This document shows positions 63,039-64,000 of a stretch of DNA of 64,000 nucleotides, piece after piece; the stretch's first letter is position 1, and the number at the start of each line of letters is the position of its first letter. The notes beneath the pieces are model-generated. The model had not been told where the DNA came from. It searched no databases and saw only the letters and a list, made by a program, of their open reading frames with translations. The position numbers and the translations under genes were made by a program. Source of the stretch: Arthrobacter pullicola (GTDB taxonomy: Bacteria; Actinomycetota; Actinomycetes; Actinomycetales; Micrococcaceae); NCBI RefSeq assembly GCF_014836875.1, contig NZ_JACSQC010000002.1:140834-204833 (forward strand), in the 5' to 3' direction.

Positions 63039-64000
63039 GCGGTTCCCTTCCGTACCAGCGCCGGGAGGCCGTCAAGGTCGCCGCAGGACAGGACCGTCAG
63101 ATCGGCGATCTCCCGGCGTCCAGGCTGCTCGCCCTCGGCGCAGCGCACGGCGAGGCAGCGGATGCCCGGGGCGATGGCAGCTGCCGCGGACCGCAGTACC
63201 GACGCGCTCACGGCAGTGCCGGTCACCAATATGACCACCGAGGCGTTGGGCACGGCATCAGCTGTCAGGGCCGCGAGTTCGCGGGTACCCTGCCGCCGTT
63301 CGGCGCCCGCCACCCGGGTCAGTTCATCCAGCAGGATCCGCCCGCTGCCGCTGCGCAGCGTTCCGTCCTGGGTCAGCACGGTGAGGTCCCGCTGTTCACG
63401 GATGGCCTGCAGTCCCAGCGACCCCGCCACGGAGACCGCCAGCTCGAAATCCTGCTCGGAGGAATAGTCAGCCAGGTTGGTGGACAGGGCCACGGCCAGG
63501 TGGGAACGGCGGGTCTCCTCGAACTGCCGGACCATCAGGGTGCCGGTGCGTGCGGTGGTCTTCCAGTGGATGTGCCGCCGGTCGTCACCGGGAACATATT
63601 CGCGCAGGGCGTGGAAGGCCACGTCCGCGGTGGAGAGTTCCCGGGTGGGCAGGCCTTCGAGGTCCTTGATGAAGCCGGTCGCGGTTCCCTGCAGGTTCAC
63701 GGTCCGGGGGTGGACGAACAGGTCCACCGGATCGGTCCAGACCAGCCGCCGTCCCAAAAGGGAAAACGGATCCTGGCGGACGGATTCCACCGGCCCCACC
63801 ACGATCACTGCGCGTTTCTGCGTCGGAATCCGGAAGAGTTCCTCGTGTTCGGCGCCCGGCGCCATGCGCGGCAGTTCAAAAACGGCGGTGGCCGCACCGA
63901 CCGGCAGTTCCAGCGTGGCCGGCAGCAGCAGACGGCCGCCGGGGTTGCTGACGGTCAGGGATCCGACGGCGGCGTCCCCCACGGCCACGCGGGTGCGGGC
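63035..64000 (-). CDS. DUF58 domain protein (5' end beyond window)
   Basis: About 320 residues are visible and the frame stays open to the window edge, so 70-100 N-terminal residues, probably with two membrane helices, are missing. The DUF58 core ELREYVPGDDRRHIHWKTTARTGTLMVRQFE is present. DUF58, TgpA-like and usually a MoxR ATPase form a cluster thought to act at the cell envelope; MoxR would lie just outside the window. Confidence 0.85.
   Translation of the reverse strand, partial: ARTRVAVGDAAVGSLTVSNPGGRLLLPATLELPVGAATAVFELPRMAPGAEHEELFRIPTQKRAVIVVGPVESVRQDPFSLLGRRLVWTDPVDLFVHPRTVNLQGTATGFIKDLEGLPTRELSTADVAFHALREYVPGDDRRHIHWKTTARTGTLMVRQFEETRRSHLAVALSTNLADYSSEQDFELAVSVAGSLGLQAIREQRDLTVLTQDGTLRSGSGRILLDELTRVAGAERRQGTRELAALTADAVPNASVVILVTGTAVSASVLRSAAAAIAPGIRCLAVRCAEGEQPGRREIADLTVLSCGDLDGLPALVRKGTA

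Overview
The window is a 64 kb piece of a high-GC actinobacterial chromosome. Gene content (dusB-dgt-dnaG order, a SAM-IV-type leader before metY-metX, GatCAB, NAD-dependent ligase, a WXG100/EccC/EccD secretion locus) best fits a Micrococcaceae member such as an Arthrobacter relative. That assignment is inference from gene content; there is no rRNA here. Coding density is high and many neighbouring genes overlap by ATGA or TAATG.

Region 1 (1-14.5 kb), core genes: two identical tRNA-Asn genes, each with its own promoter; then a minus-strand series yibE/F-like, dusB, dgt, dnaG. A plus-strand unit follows: an ABC-type ATPase-like protein, a YhgE/Pip membrane protein and a TetR regulator, with two identical palindromic operators in front. 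After it come a double GNAT protein, glycyl-tRNA synthetase, a YdcZ-type transporter, an S4 RNA-binding protein and an esterase.

Region 2 (14.5-37.2 kb), metabolism and housekeeping: SGNH hydrolase; metY-metX under a SAM-IV-like riboswitch; a VOC protein; an AbiEi/DUF559-like gene bracketed by two copies of a 57-bp hairpin repeat; a GH2 glycosidase; a CPBP protease divergent from hutH; acyP; a membrane protein with a histone-H1-like tail; an FAD oxidoreductase coupled to a PP2C-like protein; an APH-fold kinase; gatCAB; GNAT and DksA/TraR proteins; an inositol-monophosphatase-family gene coupled to ligA.

Region 3 (37.2-39.2 kb): a DGPF/YCII protein and an ECF sigma factor in the arrangement known for the ECF42 group. 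The sigma gene carries a +1 frameshift in a run of six G. A promoter with an ECF42-like motif precedes the pair.

Region 4 (39.2-53.2 kb), the accessory centrepiece: a compact type VII (ESX-like) secretion locus. Leftward lie the secreted proteins: two WXG100-class proteins, a small helical protein, a 983-residue effector with a variable-looking C-terminal domain, and two candidate immunity genes. Rightward lie a one-pass membrane protein, EccD, a MinD-like ATPase, a three-ATPase EccC and two T7SS-associated genes. A 60-bp decayed copy of the effector's own linker lies just beyond the immunity genes, as expected if effector tails are exchanged by recombination.

Region 5 (53.2-54.25 kb): about 1 kb without a gene, filled with four families of repeats, including two 189-bp direct repeats with nested inverted repeats.

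Region 6 (54.25-64 kb): a minus-strand signalling and envelope block: DUF58, a TgpA-like transglutaminase-fold protein with the catalytic Cys position occupied by Asp, PP2C phosphatase, FHA protein, membrane Ser/Thr kinase, FHA-HTH protein and RDD-FHA protein. It faces the secretion operon and may control it by phosphorylation; that link is inference from position.
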